Shown one piece after another: positions 8,109 to 16,184 of a stretch of DNA of 29,175 nucleotides. The stretch spans positions 28,324 through 57,498 of the forward strand of contig DKGY01000015.1 of NCBI GenBank assembly GCA_002453475.1, in the 5' to 3' direction. Numbering within the stretch: position 1 is the first letter of the stretch; every line of letters starts with the position of its first letter. A program made the position numbers and the translations under genes. A model generated the notes under the pieces. That model saw only the letters and a list, made by a program, of their open reading frames with translations. It did not search any database and was not told the DNA's origin. This DNA is from Clostridium sp. UBA6758 (GTDB taxonomy: Bacteria; Bacillota; Clostridia; Clostridiales; Clostridiaceae).

Positions 8109-8441
8109 TTACTGAATATTTCCTTTAATTATATCATTTATATTTTTACTCATATATTCCCAAGTATCTACAAAATCCTTTAGTTCTTCACGCCCTTTAT
8201 CCGTTAAGCTATAATATTTCCTAGCTGGACCAAATGGCGATTCCTTCATAGTTGATGATATAAAACCATTCTTTTGTAACCGTGTATATAGTGGATATAA
8301 TGTTCCTTCTGAAATGTCAGTGAACCCATTTTCCTTTAATATTCTAGCAATATCATATCCATAAATTTCATTCTTTAAATCTATAATTTTAAGAACACAG
8401 CCCTCTAAGCTTCCCTTTAATAACTGTGATTTATTATTCAT
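8109..8441 (-). CDS. PadR family transcriptional regulator
   Basis: 110 residues with AAGGAGGAAATC before the ATG. It carries the PadR winged helix: LKGSLEGCVLKIIDLKNEIY, GYDIARILKENGFTDISEGT, and the wing LYPLYTRLQKNGFISS, followed by a short helical tail. It is the second gene of a pair; the HAAS membrane-protein gene ends 12 bases upstream. PadR repressors of this size usually bind an inverted repeat at their own operon and are released by a membrane-stress or small-molecule signal. A fitting repeat lies at 9181-9227. Confidence 0.92.
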   Translation of the reverse strand: MNNKSQLLKGSLEGCVLKIIDLKNEIYGYDIARILKENGFTDISEGTLYPLYTRLQKNGFISSTMKESPFGPARKYYSLTDKGREELKDFVDTWEYMSKNINDIIKGNIQ

Positions 8442-8453
8442 GATTTCCTCCTT

Positions 8454-9134
8454 CTATTGATTTCTATTTTCAAGGAAATACTGTATCAAATAAATAATTA
8501 TAAGTATACCCATGAATATTAAATAATTAACATCAAAAAGTACCTTTGTTAAAAACAATTTAGTTAATACAAATATGGCTGTTAGACCACAGAAGCCTAT
8601 CCATAATAAAAATGTAATTTTTCTATCTGTTTTTTTATCATCTTCATTAAAAACCTTATTCATATATGGTATATTAGATAATAAATAATTAGTTATTATA
8701 ATTACAAGCACTGTATTCACTAACATTGAAACTGTTACTGAAACTGTAAAAAGCGTTGTTTTATTTACCCACCCTTTAATTAATTGTCCAATAAACATTT
8801 CAAATACACCTGTAAAAATAATCAGTATTATTGGTAGTTTAGAAATCTTCCAGTACACTTTTTCCAGTGTAGAGTATCCCCCTATTGTTTCTGATATAAA
8901 TTCATCACAAAAGGAATTTATATCACTATTTCCTAGTACTTCTTCTACATCGATTCCTCTTTCCTCAGCTTGTAAAAATAAATCTAGACAATGATGTATA
9001 AACTCTTCAGCATCATGGTCATTAATCTTTGAAAATCGTATTTTGAACAATATATTTTCAAACTTCTCCTCATTTTCTTTACTTAGTTTACCAATAAATT
9101 TATTAACCTCTTCTATATACTGTTTTGTTTTCAT
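8454..9134 (-). CDS. HAAS-domain (DUF1700/DUF1048-like) membrane protein
   Basis: 226 residues from the ATG at 9132-9134, preceded by GGAGGGGAAG; an in-frame ATG 42 bases upstream has no such site. Residues 1-85 form a charged helical HAAS-type domain (MKTKQYIEEVNKFIGKLS with FIHHCLDLFLQAEERGIDVE). About four membrane helices follow (near 96-115, 123-148, 170-190 and 200-220). HAAS proteins are habitually encoded beside PadR regulators in Firmicutes and are thought to interact with the regulator or an associated transporter. Here the membrane gene comes first and the PadR gene second. Confidence 0.85.
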   Translation of the reverse strand: MKTKQYIEEVNKFIGKLSKENEEKFENILFKIRFSKINDHDAEEFIHHCLDLFLQAEERGIDVEEVLGNSDINSFCDEFISETIGGYSTLEKVYWKISKLPIILIIFTGVFEMFIGQLIKGWVNKTTLFTVSVTVSMLVNTVLVIIITNYLLSNIPYMNKVFNEDDKKTDRKITFLLWIGFCGLTAIFVLTKLFLTKVLFDVNYLIFMGILIIIYLIQYFLENRNQ

Positions 9135-9180
9135 AAACTTCCCCTCCAAAACTAAATTTACAGTACCATCTATCACAAGG

Positions 9181-9227
9181 TATCTTGCAATGCATAATAG
9201 TCTTTTTCTATATTGTATTGCAAGGTA
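9181..9227. promoter_or_regulatory. Long inverted repeat, candidate PadR operator
   Basis: Two 20-bp arms starting TATCTTGCAATGCA (9181-9200) and, on the other strand, TACCTTGCAATACA (9208-9227) match at 16 of 20 positions around a 7-base spacer. The right arm covers the -10 element and part of the spacer of the promoter at 9212-9240, so binding would block transcription. That the PadR protein binds it is an inference. Confidence 0.65.
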
Positions 9228-9240
9228 GCATTTTTGTCAA
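9212..9240 (-). promoter_or_regulatory. Strong sigma-A-type promoter of the HAAS-padR operon
   Basis: On the minus strand, TTGACA (9235-9240), a 17-bp spacer and TACAAT (9212-9217). This is near-consensus, and lies 78 bp upstream of the HAAS start codon. Confidence 0.8.
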
Positions 9241-9288
9241 TAAAAAAGCTTCAACTACATTTTAAATTTTATATTGCAGTTGAAACTT
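9241..9288 (-). terminator. Intrinsic terminator of the collagenase gene
   Basis: On the minus strand AGTTTCAACTGCA pairs with TGTAGTTGAAGCT, followed by a run of Ts, 55 bases after the collagenase stop codon. It ends directly at the -35 element of the HAAS-padR promoter. Confidence 0.8.
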
Positions 9289-9342
9289 TATTATTTATCA
9301 AGTATAAAAAACTATAAATTTAGTTATACTATTAAACTTGAG

Positions 9343-12300
9343 CTATCTTTGTCTTATACCATCAACTTTAATAGTATAGTCAACACTGCTAGAGTTATTT
9401 AAAGAGTATAGTTTAATAAAATATTTACCAGGTGCAGCCTTAAAGCTTCCACTAGTTCCATCTTCTTCACTATTCTGACTCCAGCAAACATAATTATTTA
9501 AGTTATCTGATTTGCACACTATCCAAGTGTATCCTTGCTGAGCACTTCCAACCTTTATATTTACATTAGATGCAGTATCTACATCAAAGTAAAAAACGTC
9601 AGTGTCTCCACCTGTAGGTAGTTTTCCTTTTGCATCAATGTTGTTGTATATAGCTACATTTGCAGATTCAAAGCTATTGTTTGGTTCTACTTCTATAATA
9701 TTGCTTGACACTTCTGGGTCATTATTATAGGACTTTATACCATTGATATTTATGCTATAGTTTCCATTTTCTATAGCTTCATCTGTTGAGTATAGTTTAA
9801 TATAATACTTTCCTGGAGTAGCACTAAAGCTTCCTTTACTTATATTTCCTTCGGTGTATTGCTTCCAACATACGTAATTGTCTAAATCATTCTCTTTAGA
9901 AACTATCCATGTTATTTTAGATGAATTTTCTGTAATCTTTATATCAACTTCACCAGCATTATCTACTTCAAAAGCAAATGTATCCTCATCATTAGCATTT
10001 TGTATGGTACCAGTTACATCTTTATTATTCGCTATAAAGTAATTAGCCTGATTATAATCGTTATTGGGTTCTACTTCTGAATTTATTCCATTTTCTCCAG
10101 ATGTTTTACTAGCTTTAATATTAAATGTTGTTTCTCCAATGGCACCTTTGTTATCTGTAACTTTAAGGCTAACAACATAATTTCCTTCTTTATTATAAGA
10201 GTGAGTTGGATTTTTAGTTGAACTTGTAGATCCATCTCCAAAATTCCAATCATAGGCTACTATAAATCCATCTGAATCTGTAGATTTATCTGCACTAAAT
10301 GAAACCGTCTTATTTACTTCTACATTATCTGGAGCATCTATACTCGCAGTAGGAACTTTATTTTCAGGATTTACTGAGCTATCATTTAAAAGGCCTTTAA
10401 ATACTAAGTTATATTCATATTTACCATTGACAACTTTATAATCAGTAAAATAGCAAGTTACTGTTTCGTAGCCTGTCCAACCTTTTAATAATAGATTTTT
10501 GAGCATTTCATTAGCTCTTTGATTCATTTCAACATTATCTTGTAATCTTCCCTTTGAAATTCCACCTACATACTTACCAGATATCTTAAATGTGTTGAAA
10601 TCTGATGAGTAAGTTTTATCTTGATTTACACCACTAATTCTACTTATACTTACTATGTCGGAAGAAATCTCTTCTATAGTTCTTTTAGGATGAACCTTTG
10701 TATAACTATCTGATACCAATGGCGTTCCTATAGTAGTATCTCCTATTAATTGTCGCATATATTGTTGATATGCTACATTTTTATTTGAGTCAGCCTTTAA
10801 CTGTGAAATGAAATTTCTATATGCTTTTATATCAGTATTAATCACATAATCATTTATTTTATTTAATGATTCCATATCATTATTATACATGTAGCTTACA
10901 AGGGCAAAGCCATAATTATAGAATTGCCATCCACTATTGTATCCAGAAGATATAGTTTGACTTAATGTGAATCTGTTGGCTTCTTCCTTTGCAAGTTGAT
11001 TCACTATAGCTTCTCTTGGTTTCACTCCTTCTGTACGAGTAGATCCAGCAAAGAACTCTGCTGAACCTTCTTCAAACCAAGTTAGATCTTCATTTTCATA
11101 AAACGGACCTTGTCCCCATAAACCATGAACTAAATATCTACCCTGTAGATAGTGAGTAAATTCATGTCTAAATAGTTCTTCTAAGCTATAAATACTTTCT
11201 TGAATTGTTCTTTCGTAAGTGTAAAAAGTTCCTATAGGTTCTATATATATTCCACCATTATCTGTACTAACATTACCTAAATATTGATTCATTTTATACT
11301 CTGATGGCGAGTTGAAGATTTTTATAGTTAAAACATTATCTTTATTTCCTGCTTCTAAAACTTTATCACTTCCAATATTTCTAAAGAATTGAGCTTCAAC
11401 TTCCTTTGCTGCCCAATAAAGTCTTTTTGCCTTTTCTTCTGAAACATTAGAGCCAACTTGCATTACTATTGAGCCATTATCAAAAGTATACTTATTAGGT
11501 AGGTACTTGTTATAACCTTCTTCTTGAAGTTGGGTATAGTTTATATTTTCTCCACGTGAGTTGATTCCTTTATATAGATAATCAATTCTTTCTGCTGCAT
11601 TAAAAAATTTCTCTGAATACTTATTTGAAGTATCCATAACATCAGTTAATAATCCAATTGCCATCTTCGGATTGCTATGGAATACACCTAGTTCTCCTAT
11701 TTGGTAAATGGCATTATTAACTAACCACTGGTTACCACTACTAGCATTTTTCATTAATGCTATTTCTTTTAATTCATTTATAAAGGCATCAATTTTACCG
11801 TAGTAAGGCATTGTTGCAGGATCTTTTCCGTAGGCTGTAGAAGTTAAATCATAGGATATACCTTTAATTACTCCGTAGATAGCATTAGCCTTTGATAAAT
11901 CAGTGCCATATGTCTCTATGTTGATTTTATAATCTCTTAATAGTGCTGCTGACTTATTAACTACTTCCACACTGGAAGATGCATTTCCAATTAAAGATCC
12001 AAAACTTTCAATGACACCGTTTTGAAGTTTATTTCCAAATTTAAAGTTAGGATTCGCAATCATTGAGTTTAATGCTGGTAAGCAAAAATCTTTAAAGTTT
12101 CTGTCATCTAAATAACTTAACCCAGTATTATAGTAGCCCAAATAGAATCCTGATCTTAAAACTTCCACTATAGTCGGAATACCATTGTTATTAGTGCCTG
12201 TAAAAGTTTTAGCTCTTGTATCTAAAGCATCTATTATATACTTTACACGAGCTCTATCACCGTAAAATTCTTGTGAATCTGCAGAATACTTAAATAGTCC

Positions 12301-12759
12301 ATCGATATTTCTCCACTCTAAGGATGCAATAGTATTAACCATTTCTTGATAGCTCATCGCTGAAAGTTCTTTTAAGGTATAGTTGCGCTGAGCTTCAACT
12401 GCCTTTGTATCTACACTCTTCTCTTCTGAAGGTTTAAGTAAACTGACATCATCTACTTTAGCCTCTGCTAATGTTTTAGCTTGAATAATTTCTTCATTAT
12501 TTGAAATCCCATCTTTTAATACTCCATATGGTTTTGGCTTTTGTTCTAAATTTTGCTTTAAACTATCATTATTATTTTCTGCTGCTATATTAATTGGTAT
12601 CTTGTCCATATCTTCCATAGTCATGGCCATAACTCCAGTCGATGTATTTACCACCATAAATACACTTAAACATGCTAATGAAGCATTTCGCTTAAAATTT
12701 TTCCTTCCCATAAATCGAATTAAATTTTCAATTAATGTAATTTTAATCTTTTTATTCAT
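9343..12759 (-). CDS. colA: Secreted microbial collagenase, peptidase M9 (ColG-like layout)
   Basis: 1138 residues with GGAGGT before the ATG. A basic N-terminus and hydrophobic stretch at about 26-45 (ending TGVMA) form a signal peptide. The M9N activator region runs to about residue 400 and the peptidase domain to about 790. The zinc site is HEFTH at 532-536 (His532, Glu533, His536) with Glu564 in WFEEGSAEFF, the same 32-residue spacing as in clostridial ColG. A PKD domain at 802-886 (YDWNFGDGS) is followed by two PPC-type collagen-binding domains at 894-1008 and 1020-1135, each opening with EVEPNN. One PKD plus two binding domains is the ColG order, not that of ColH. The enzyme degrades native collagen outside the cell, for nutrition or tissue invasion. 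It is a single-gene unit with its own promoter and terminator. Confidence 0.97.
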   Translation of the reverse strand: MNKKIKITLIENLIRFMGRKNFKRNASLACLSVFMVVNTSTGVMAMTMEDMDKIPINIAAENNNDSLKQNLEQKPKPYGVLKDGISNNEEIIQAKTLAEAKVDDVSLLKPSEEKSVDTKAVEAQRNYTLKELSAMSYQEMVNTIASLEWRNIDGLFKYSADSQEFYGDRARVKYIIDALDTRAKTFTGTNNNGIPTIVEVLRSGFYLGYYNTGLSYLDDRNFKDFCLPALNSMIANPNFKFGNKLQNGVIESFGSLIGNASSSVEVVNKSAALLRDYKINIETYGTDLSKANAIYGVIKGISYDLTSTAYGKDPATMPYYGKIDAFINELKEIALMKNASSGNQWLVNNAIYQIGELGVFHSNPKMAIGLLTDVMDTSNKYSEKFFNAAERIDYLYKGINSRGENINYTQLQEEGYNKYLPNKYTFDNGSIVMQVGSNVSEEKAKRLYWAAKEVEAQFFRNIGSDKVLEAGNKDNVLTIKIFNSPSEYKMNQYLGNVSTDNGGIYIEPIGTFYTYERTIQESIYSLEELFRHEFTHYLQGRYLVHGLWGQGPFYENEDLTWFEEGSAEFFAGSTRTEGVKPREAIVNQLAKEEANRFTLSQTISSGYNSGWQFYNYGFALVSYMYNNDMESLNKINDYVINTDIKAYRNFISQLKADSNKNVAYQQYMRQLIGDTTIGTPLVSDSYTKVHPKRTIEEISSDIVSISRISGVNQDKTYSSDFNTFKISGKYVGGISKGRLQDNVEMNQRANEMLKNLLLKGWTGYETVTCYFTDYKVVNGKYEYNLVFKGLLNDSSVNPENKVPTASIDAPDNVEVNKTVSFSADKSTDSDGFIVAYDWNFGDGSTSSTKNPTHSYNKEGNYVVSLKVTDNKGAIGETTFNIKASKTSGENGINSEVEPNNDYNQANYFIANNKDVTGTIQNANDEDTFAFEVDNAGEVDIKITENSSKITWIVSKENDLDNYVCWKQYTEGNISKGSFSATPGKYYIKLYSTDEAIENGNYSININGIKSYNNDPEVSSNIIEVEPNNSFESANVAIYNNIDAKGKLPTGGDTDVFYFDVDTASNVNIKVGSAQQGYTWIVCKSDNLNNYVCWSQNSEEDGTSGSFKAAPGKYFIKLYSLNNSSSVDYTIKVDGIRQR

Positions 12760-12796
12760 TTTAATACCTCCATTGTATTTTTTTGTATTTTATATA

Positions 12797-12824
12797 ATTA
12801 TACTACTTTCATGAATAATTACAA
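12797..12824 (-). promoter_or_regulatory. Probable promoter of the collagenase gene
   Basis: On the minus strand TTGTAA (12819-12824), a 16-bp spacer and a perfect TATAAT (12797-12802), about 40 bp before the start codon. I see no VirR box (CCAGTT-type) in the AT-rich sequence upstream up to 12923. Confidence 0.55.
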
Positions 12825-12924
12825 TGTTTTTTAATCAATTTTTATATAATTGTGAATATTTTTTATATTTTTTCAATATTTCAAAATACTGTAATAAATT
12901 TACATATAAATATTTTCTATAAAC

Positions 12925-12966
12925 AAAAAAATCCTTACATCAATCTATTACGTTGGTATAAGGATT
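12925..12966 (-). terminator. Intrinsic terminator of the LUD-domain gene
   Basis: On the minus strand AATCCTTATACCAA pairs with TTGATGTAAGGATT, with small bulges, and is followed by seven Ts. It lies 85 bases after the LUD gene stop codon. Confidence 0.75.
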
Positions 12967-13050
12967 CATTAAAGTCTATTATAGTATTGCAGACTATATA
13001 AATAATTTAAAAATTCATGTTCTATGCGAACTATACATTATTTAAAATTA

Positions 13051-13692
13051 TCAATAACCTAGTTGTTCTCCCACAATAATTACTTTTATTCTATTTTTAA
13101 TAAACTGACCTCTTATAATTGTGAAATCATTACATATTCTGTTAGGGCTTTTACAATCTACACAATAGCCTAATGTAGTGCATGGAGTATCTTTATTTAA
13201 CCTCTTTGCATCAATAGGAGCCGCATAATTTCTAACCCTTTTTTCTGCCTCCTCGATATCCTTTACAATCTTATTTATTCCAGTTACTAGAATAACTTGC
13301 TTTGGACCATATAGCATCGGTGCAACTCTACTTCCATTACCATCAATATTATATAGTTCACCCTCCTCTGTTAATGCATTAGTGCTACACATGAATGTGT
13401 TTGTAGAAAAATTTTGCAGATAAATTTCCTTCTTATCTTCACTAGTAATACCGTCTCTATACTTGTCCAAAAATACATAATTACCTTTGCGTAGAAAATC
13501 TATAACTCCTGTTTCAAAAAGTGTCATGGAGTCCCCTACACCTACTGTAGATTTTTCATCTATAAGTCCCTTTAAAATCATCATTAACTCACTTTTATCT
13601 TTAACAAAGAAGCCCTCCATGTTTCTTTTTCTTAAGTTTTTTATAGTTCTATCAATTTGCTTCTCCATATGCCATAAGGTACTGTTATCCAT
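13051..13692 (-). CDS. LUD-domain (LutC/YkgG, DUF162) protein
   Basis: 213 residues; AAGGAATGATTTAA precedes the ATG. It shows the LUD fold: KSTVGVGDSMTLFETGVIDF (about 48-67), then STNALTEEGELYNIDGNGSR (about 103-122) and VILVTGINKIVKDIEEAEKR. The C-terminus has Cys-rich TPCTTLGYCVDCKSPNRICN, a cluster seen in clostridial stand-alone members but not in LutC itself. LutABC proteins oxidise lactate with iron-sulfur clusters; stand-alone LUD proteins have no proven role. No lutA or lutB is nearby, so I do not assign lactate use. The four cysteines may bind a metal. Confidence 0.88.
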   Translation of the reverse strand: MDNSTLWHMEKQIDRTIKNLRKRNMEGFFVKDKSELMMILKGLIDEKSTVGVGDSMTLFETGVIDFLRKGNYVFLDKYRDGITSEDKKEIYLQNFSTNTFMCSTNALTEEGELYNIDGNGSRVAPMLYGPKQVILVTGINKIVKDIEEAEKRVRNYAAPIDAKRLNKDTPCTTLGYCVDCKSPNRICNDFTIIRGQFIKNRIKVIIVGEQLGY

Positions 13693-14064
13693 TTAAATCA
13701 TTCCTTTCTAAAATAGAAGCTTATATCTTTAGTTACTTCTATGTTAACTTAGACTTCTCTAAGAATTCATATGCATATTATCTACACCATTTATAAAATA
13801 ATAAATCTTGTGCAGAAAATAAAATTTCAGATTTTTTCCAGAATACATTTTATATAATATAATATAATATACATAAATTATATTATATATCTGATATATA
13901 AGTTTTTAGATCATCGCAATTAAAACTCTCTTCACTTTTCCATAAGTATGTTGTACTACTTATTAATTCATTAACTAAATATACATAATTTACAGCCAAT
14001 TTAACACTTACTTAACAACTTTTAAAATTTATTGTAAATACTTATTTTTGCTGATTTATTTAAA
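13693..14064. other. Gene-free AT-rich stretch
   Basis: No convincing reading frame. It holds a weak ATAGAAG/CTTCTAT hairpin at about 13712-13741 near the LUD gene start and an A/T-only imperfect inverted repeat near 13852-13895. Such simple sequence may just be spacer DNA. Confidence 0.5.
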
Positions 14065-14092
14065 TTGTTTTATGTTAAAATATAACTATAAT
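14065..14092 (+). promoter_or_regulatory. Probable promoter of the structured RNA
   Basis: TTGTTT (14065-14070), 16 bp, then a perfect TATAAT (14087-14092). A transcript from here would begin near 14099 and run into the stem-loop and terminator described next. Confidence 0.5.
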
Positions 14093-14098
14093 ATTACT

Positions 14099-14279
14099 TA
14101 CATTAAAATTTTACGTTTTACATTTTCATTTAATTTTAAACTCTTATAAGGTGAATGCTGGTTATGTTTTACGTTTCCAATTCCAGCATTTATCTTATAA
14201 ACCAAGTATATAAGTAAAGAATATACCATAAATGTATATATAAGAGTAGTGCTCATTTAATTAAAGTACTACTTTTTTT
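14099..14279 (+). ncRNA. Candidate structured RNA or 5' leader, unknown family
   Basis: No reading frame fits, but strong folding potential is visible. An 18-bp stem is formed by 14144-14161 (TTATAAGGTGAATGCTGG) and 14183-14200 (CCAGCATTTATCTTATAA), with only two G-U pairs and no mismatch. The 21-base loop contains GTTTTACGTTT, which repeats a TTTTACGTTTT element at about 14109-14119. A small GTATAT/ATATAC hairpin follows, then a terminator at 14245-14279. With the promoter at 14065 this makes a unit of about 180 nt. It may be an independent small RNA or an attenuating leader of the zinc-ribbon gene at 14360. I recognise no riboswitch core, T-box or raiA-like motif. Confidence 0.5.
14245..14279 (+). 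terminator. Intrinsic terminator of the structured RNA
   Basis: AGTAGTGCT pairs with AGTACTACT (one G-U pair), followed directly by seven Ts. It lies 80 bp before the start codon of the zinc-ribbon gene. Confidence 0.8.
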
Positions 14280-14359
14280 ATTTTGGCATATCTTAACTTT
14301 TTTTAGTCATAACTCATCCTTTCTATAAATATATTTTTAAAGAAAGGAGTGATGAGAAA

Positions 14360-14524
14360 ATGGGTAAGCAAAGAAGAGGTAAGGTTATTAAGAAAATAGT
14401 TGGTTGGAGAGGTACATGTCCCCTATGTGGTAGAAAAAGAGTAAAGCTGGTTTGGACTAAGAAATGTGAAGACGGAAAAACTATAAACATCTGTAAAATC
14501 TGTTCATCAACAGTAGCTCAATAA
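14360..14524 (+). CDS. Small zinc-ribbon protein, 54 aa
   Basis: The protein begins MGKQRRGKVIKKIVGWRG, a basic N-terminus (about residues 2-18). It continues with CPLC at 20-23 and CKIC at 45-48, giving two CxxC knuckles for one zinc. AAAGGAGTGAT stands upstream; an ATG at 14352 in another frame is too close to this site and lacks the cysteine pattern. The mix of basic residues and a zinc ribbon suggests binding to RNA, ribosome or DNA, but I recognise no named family. It is preceded by a structured, terminated leader and followed by its own hairpin, so it may be controlled by transcription attenuation. Confidence 0.75.
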   Translation: MGKQRRGKVIKKIVGWRGTCPLCGRKRVKLVWTKKCEDGKTINICKICSSTVAQ

Positions 14525-14536
14525 TTTTAGAACTTA

Positions 14537-14576
14537 AAAGGATGTTTTGAAATAACCTTATTTCTAAACATCCTTT
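14537..14576. terminator. Hairpin between the convergent zinc-ribbon and MBL-fold genes
   Basis: AAGGATGTTT pairs with AAACATCCTT, and after one mismatch GAAAT pairs with ATTTC around a 6-base loop. It is T-rich on the right and A-rich on the left, so it can end both convergent genes. Confidence 0.75.
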
Positions 14577-14600
14577 ATGTTTATTTTAAAACTCACTCTT

Positions 14601-15638
14601 TTAACTTTCTTTAATATACTTAACTATTGCCCATACTAATCCTTTATTTGATATAACATAATAAATCTTTCCATCTTGATATAATTTATTTATCATTTCA
14701 AGCTTTTCAAGATAAACTAAATGAGACATACACTCCCCTAGTGCAAAGAATCTTTGAGTTATCGGGAAGTCTTCCCAGTTTTTAATTGTTATACTCCAGT
14801 GCATTCTTCCTGCAATTTCATAAGGTGAAAGCTTTTCTCCATTCGCCAAAATATCCATAATTTCCTCTAACCTAAGATCATAATGGTCCTTGAGTTCTCT
14901 TATTCTCTTTTTAGTATTCCTTATAATAGCTCTATGAGAAGACAGTGTCACGTCTATAGGTAGAGATGCAACTCTATCTAAGCTATCAAAGTATTCTTGT
15001 AAAGGGTTTTCCATCCACTGTTCAAGGCTATAGGTTATGTTTGGAGTTATCTTTGCTAATATTAAATCGCCACCAATTAAAATCCTATGGTTTTTTTCAT
15101 ATAAACAGCAATGAGCTGGAGTATGCCCTGGAGTCAAAATACACTTAAACTCATACTTTCCTACCGTTAATATTTCTCCATCTTTGATATCTGTATAGGT
15201 TGGCTCAGTGAAGCTTTCCTCAAAACCTTCTTGATCTCTTAGAGCTTTTAGAGCTGATACCGCCTTGCCCTTAGGGAATCCCATGGCTTCATTAAATATA
15301 TTCATTTCTTCCATATAACTTACTTTTCTTAAATTATATATCTCTTCACTTTCTCTTGGATGAATATAAGCCTTATTATTGGAATTTAAAAGAAATGGTA
15401 CAAGACCCGTATGGTCATCATGAAGATGGGTTAAAAATATATCCGTATTGTCCATATTCACATTCAATTCTTTTAAGCTTTGTCTTAAGCTTTCTAGGGA
15501 TTTAACCTTACGAAAGCCTGTATCTACAAGTAGATTTCTTTCATTCCCCTTAATTAAATAAGCATTTAGCGCTCTTAAAGGATTGTCTGGAAGTTCTACT
15601 TCTATTTGATATATATCTTCAAACAATTCTCTTATCAT
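14601..15638 (-). CDS. MBL-fold metallo-hydrolase with C-terminal winged-helix region
   Basis: 345 residues, GGAGATACTG before the ATG. The metallo-beta-lactamase fold is marked by THLHDDH (His71, His73, Asp75, His76), TPGHTPAH with His172, IGGDLI with Asp191, and His235 in TLSSHRAII, giving a full dinuclear metal site. Residues about 255-345 look like a small winged-helix tail (SPYEIAGRMHWSI, LEKLEMINKL, GKIYYVISNKG), as in LACTB2-like and some glyoxalase II-like proteins. The likely role is hydrolysis of a thioester, phosphoester or nucleic-acid substrate in the cytoplasm; the substrate is not visible. It stands alone, converging on the zinc-ribbon gene. Confidence 0.9.
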   Translation of the reverse strand: MIRELFEDIYQIEVELPDNPLRALNAYLIKGNERNLLVDTGFRKVKSLESLRQSLKELNVNMDNTDIFLTHLHDDHTGLVPFLLNSNNKAYIHPRESEEIYNLRKVSYMEEMNIFNEAMGFPKGKAVSALKALRDQEGFEESFTEPTYTDIKDGEILTVGKYEFKCILTPGHTPAHCCLYEKNHRILIGGDLILAKITPNITYSLEQWMENPLQEYFDSLDRVASLPIDVTLSSHRAIIRNTKKRIRELKDHYDLRLEEIMDILANGEKLSPYEIAGRMHWSITIKNWEDFPITQRFFALGECMSHLVYLEKLEMINKLYQDGKIYYVISNKGLVWAIVKYIKES

Positions 15639-15828
15639 CAGTATCTCCTTATCTTTTACCTCGTCATTAGAAAGTAAATAAAACCTTTTTATATATTTTA
15701 AATTTATATTTCAATGATATTATTAGTAATACTATTATCATATTATTTTGCAACATATTCTATTATAATACTTAAATATTTTATTATCCAGTGCTACTGT
15801 AGTATATCCTCTTTATTATATGATAAAA

Positions 15829-15859
15829 CTATATTTTAATCATAACGACTAAAATATAG
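15829..15859 (-). terminator. Intrinsic terminator of the nitroreductase-pyrophosphohydrolase operon
   Basis: CTATATTTTAATC pairs with GACTAAAATATAG at 12 of 13 positions around a 5-base loop. On the minus strand it is followed by TTTTATC, 11 bases after the stop codon of the pyrophosphohydrolase gene. Confidence 0.7.
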
Positions 15860-15869
15860 CTTATATTTT

Positions 15870-16178
15870 TTACTTAACAGCCTTAAGAACAATACCTTCC
15901 TTAAATCCCCCACGCTGCTTCAACTTCCACTTTCTTTTCTCCAATAGCTCCTCTTCAGAATATCCTAAATTATGAGCTAGTCCAAATAGCACTTCCATAA
16001 TATCCGCTAGCTCCTCTAAATTTTTATCCTCTAGATATTCATTTACCTCTTCTTTTAGCTTATCTTCTAATAAAGAAGTCATATCCTCCTTAGATGCAAT
16101 TTCTATCTCACACTGACTTCCATCTTCAGCTATCACCTGTGGAATCTTATCTCTTACTAATTTATTATATACTTTCAT
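15870..16178 (-). CDS. MazG-like nucleoside triphosphate pyrophosphohydrolase
   Basis: 102 residues. It opens with MKVYNKLVRDKIPQVI, typical of the small clostridial/phage pyrophosphohydrolase family. The helical metal-binding core is present: DKLKEEVNEYLEDK (about 38-51), then LEELADIMEVLFGL (about 54-67), which supplies the E-x(2)-E and E-x(2)-D acidic pairs. Such enzymes remove pyrophosphate from (d)NTPs, often non-canonical ones. The ATG is 6 bases after the nitroreductase stop codon and has no clear ribosome binding site, so it is probably translated by coupling. The two genes share a terminator. Confidence 0.88.
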   Translation of the reverse strand: MKVYNKLVRDKIPQVIAEDGSQCEIEIASKEDMTSLLEDKLKEEVNEYLEDKNLEELADIMEVLFGLAHNLGYSEEELLEKRKWKLKQRGGFKEGIVLKAVK

Positions 16179-16184
16179 TATCTA

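Noticed and set aside
13850..13895. Origin- or attachment-like A/T inverted repeat
   Set aside because: It consists only of short TA-type repeats, as expected by chance in DNA this AT-rich; no integrase or replication gene is near.
14099..14279. Known riboswitch or T-box upstream of the zinc-ribbon gene
   Set aside because: None of the conserved cores I know (T-box GGTGG motif, purine, preQ1, c-di-GMP, fluoride and similar) can be found in the sequence.
14352..14524. Alternative ATG at 14352 for the zinc-ribbon gene
   Set aside because: It is in a different frame, too close to the Shine-Dalgarno sequence, and does not yield the two CxxC knuckles.
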